From UBA1672 sp964352665 (lineage in GTDB: Bacteria > Pseudomonadota > Alphaproteobacteria > Micavibrionales > Micavibrionaceae), in NCBI GenBank assembly GCA_964352665.1, contig CAYGSJ010000003.1, forward strand, positions 124,001 through 188,000: a stretch of DNA of 64,000 bases, in the 5' to 3' direction. Position 1 is the first letter of the stretch. Each line of letters starts with the position of its first letter. The notes beneath the pieces are model-generated. The model did not search any database, was not told the origin of the DNA, and worked only from the letters and a program-made list of their open reading frames with translations. The position numbers were made by a program, and so were the translations under genes. Below, piece after piece: positions 62,512 to 64,000 of this stretch.

Positions 62512-62537
62512 GCCGGATCATGTATCCGGCTTTTTTT
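62512..62537 (+). terminator. Intrinsic terminator after rpoZ
   Basis: A 7-bp stem (GCCGGAT / ATCCGGC) with a 5-nt loop is followed by seven T, ending the rpoZ transcript before the RSH gene. Confidence 0.85.
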
Positions 62538-62594
62538 ATGTCTTAAAAATACATTGGTGAGTGGCCAAAATCATGGTAACCTCATGCTTTACAT

Positions 62595-64000
62595 ATGAAA
62601 TTGGTTAGTTTCCGTCGGATGCAGCAACTCAAAAAACTCCTGACTACCATAAAAGCGTATCAACCTGAATTTGATGAGAAAATCATCAAGCAAGCACATG
62701 ATTACGCTAAAAAAATGCACGAAGGACAGTTCCGTTCTTCGGGCGAACCTTATTACACGCATCCGGTAGAAGTGGCCCAGATTCTTGCTGATATGAAAAT
62801 GGATGTTACAACCATCGTGACGGCCATCTTGCATGATACGGTTGAAGATACCGAGGCAACTTTTGTTGATCTGGAGAAGAAATTCGGCAAGACCGTTTCC
62901 GATCTTGTAAATGGCGTGAGCAAGTTGACCAGAATAGAAAGCCAGACCCTGGAAGGCAAACAAGCCGAAAACTTCCGGAAACTTCTGCTGGCAATGTCTG
63001 AAGATATTCGCGTGCTACTTGTTAAATTGGCGGATCGTCTACATAACATGCGCACGATCAACGGTATTAAAAAAATTGAAAAGCGCAGACAGATTGCTCT
63101 TGAAACCCTAGAAATCTACGCGCCTCTAGCCGAGCGTGTAGGTGTTCATTTTATTAAGGAAGAGTTGGAGGATCTGTGTTTTGAGCAAGTTAATCCCGAA
63201 GCCAGAGAAAGTATTACCAATCGTTTATCCTTTTTACGGGAAGAGGGAGGTGATCTTGTTAAAGGGATTATCAAGGAGTTGGAAAAGATTTTGGGTGATG
63301 CCGGTGTAGAGGTGGATGTTAAGGGGCGAGAAAAGACCCGCTATTCCATCTGGAAAAAAATGCAACGCAAAAACGTTGCTTTTGAACAGCTTTCCGACAT
63401 TATGGCGTTTCGTATTTTGGTCAATAAGTTAGAGGATTGCTATCTTGTTCTCGGGATTATCCATGCAAAATACAGCTCTGTTCCTGGTCGATTTAAAGAT
63501 TATATCTCTACACCTAAGCCAAACGGATATCGTTCTATTCATACGACAATTATGGGGCCAAAGCGTCAGCGTATCGAGGTGCAGATCAAAACCAAGCAGA
63601 TGCATCATGAAGCCGAGTTGGGTGTGGCGGCACACTGGGTCTATAAGGATGGCTCTGACACCAAAGATCGCGACGTTACAAAGTATAGATGGATGCGCGA
63701 GCTTCTGGAAATTCTGGAGCAAGAGCAAAAGCCAGAGGATTTCTGGGAGCACACCAAACTGGAACTTTTTCAGGACCGCGTGTTTGTCTTTACCCCGCAA
63801 GGTGATCTCATAGAGCTTCCCAATGGTGCTACGCCCGTTGATTTTGCTTATGCCGTACATTCGGATATTGGTGATAAATGTGTAGGGGCCAAGATTAATG
63901 GGCGGATTACGCCCCTGAATACGCGGCTTGTGAATGGTGATCAGGTTGAAATAATTACGGCTAAAACCCAAAACCCCTCTCCTACATGGGAAAGATTCGT
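62595..64000 (+). CDS. Bifunctional (p)ppGpp synthetase/hydrolase (partial)
   Basis: This RSH protein makes and breaks (p)ppGpp in the stringent response. It starts at ATG 62595 and runs off the right edge with 468 residues visible. The HD hydrolase domain (about 40-195) has AILHDTVEDTEATF with the HD pair. The synthetase domain has RFKDYISTPKPNGYRSIHTT, where RFKD is the charge pattern of bifunctional Rel/SpoT rather than RelA. The TGS domain begins at VFVFTPQGDLIELPNGATPV. A single RSH enzyme of this type is usual in alphaproteobacteria. Its hydrolase residues look intact. Confidence 0.95.
   Translation, partial: MKLVSFRRMQQLKKLLTTIKAYQPEFDEKIIKQAHDYAKKMHEGQFRSSGEPYYTHPVEVAQILADMKMDVTTIVTAILHDTVEDTEATFVDLEKKFGKTVSDLVNGVSKLTRIESQTLEGKQAENFRKLLLAMSEDIRVLLVKLADRLHNMRTINGIKKIEKRRQIALETLEIYAPLAERVGVHFIKEELEDLCFEQVNPEARESITNRLSFLREEGGDLVKGIIKELEKILGDAGVEVDVKGREKTRYSIWKKMQRKNVAFEQLSDIMAFRILVNKLEDCYLVLGIIHAKYSSVPGRFKDYISTPKPNGYRSIHTTIMGPKRQRIEVQIKTKQMHHEAELGVAAHWVYKDGSDTKDRDVTKYRWMRELLEILEQEQKPEDFWEHTKLELFQDRVFVFTPQGDLIELPNGATPVDFAYAVHSDIGDKCVGAKINGRITPLNTRLVNGDQVEIITAKTQNPSPTWERF

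Noticed and set aside
1..64000. CRISPR arrays, insertion sequences, prophage or integrase genes
   Set aside because: I saw no regularly spaced repeats, transposase, integrase or phage structural genes, so mobility of the type IVB locus is not supported by the window itself.

Overview
The window reads as a chromosomal scaffold from a flagellated, Gram-negative bacterium, most likely an alphaproteobacterium. The rpoZ, bifunctional RSH, glmU/glmS, pdxS/pdxT and mscL proteins are of alphaproteobacterial type. Moderate GC and the mixture of flagellar, lipoprotein and envelope genes would suit a Micavibrio-like or Rhodospirillales-related lineage, but that placement is inference. One run of exactly 100 N (4586-4685) marks a scaffold join.

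The first 30 kb hold an Icm/Dot (type IVB) secretion locus in two blocks. Block 1 (minus strand, 11.1 kb down to position 1) runs DotI, DotH, DotG, a DotF-like protein, a five-module DotE/DotP-like membrane protein, a small gene broken by the N gap, DotN, DotO and a partial membrane protein. This is the Legionella order icmL-K-E-G-C-(D)-J-B. Block 2 (minus strand, 30.4 to 25.1 kb) runs a DsbC/G-like disulfide protein, an unknown periplasmic protein, a lytic transglycosylase, DotD, DotC, DotB and IcmT. Next to block 2 lies a TcpQ-like gene split into two frames at a run of nine A. DotA, DotL, DotM, DotU and IcmF are not in the window.

Between the blocks, on the plus strand, is the most unusual part: five consecutive exported paralogous proteins (11.4-19.0 kb, 449-615 aa) that I cannot assign to a known family, followed by the flagellar hook-filament junction genes flgK and flgL. 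The five share a strongly conserved core with fixed cysteines, and most carry a cysteine cluster just after the signal peptide. They diverge from the icm/dot block and are the best candidate here for an undescribed system, perhaps a surface appendage or a machine accessory.

From 30.6 kb onward the content is mostly housekeeping and envelope genes: acpP-fabF, mltG, a sulfotransferase-like protein, a metallo-beta-lactamase-fold enzyme, tRNA-Ala(GGC), mscL, a cation diffusion facilitator, a BI-1 protein, an M48 protease with LemA, a FIST protein, an asparagine synthase-like amidotransferase with a glycosyltransferase, algH, an M16 peptidase, thrC, pdxS/pdxT with a small transporter between them, a SulP transporter, dapD with a His-rich mini-protein, a FemAB-like protein, a DUF3108 protein, glmU, a small gene broken at an AAAAT repeat, glmS, rpoZ and the start of an RSH (p)ppGpp enzyme. 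Several starts are TTG or GTG and were chosen by ribosome binding site or signal peptide.
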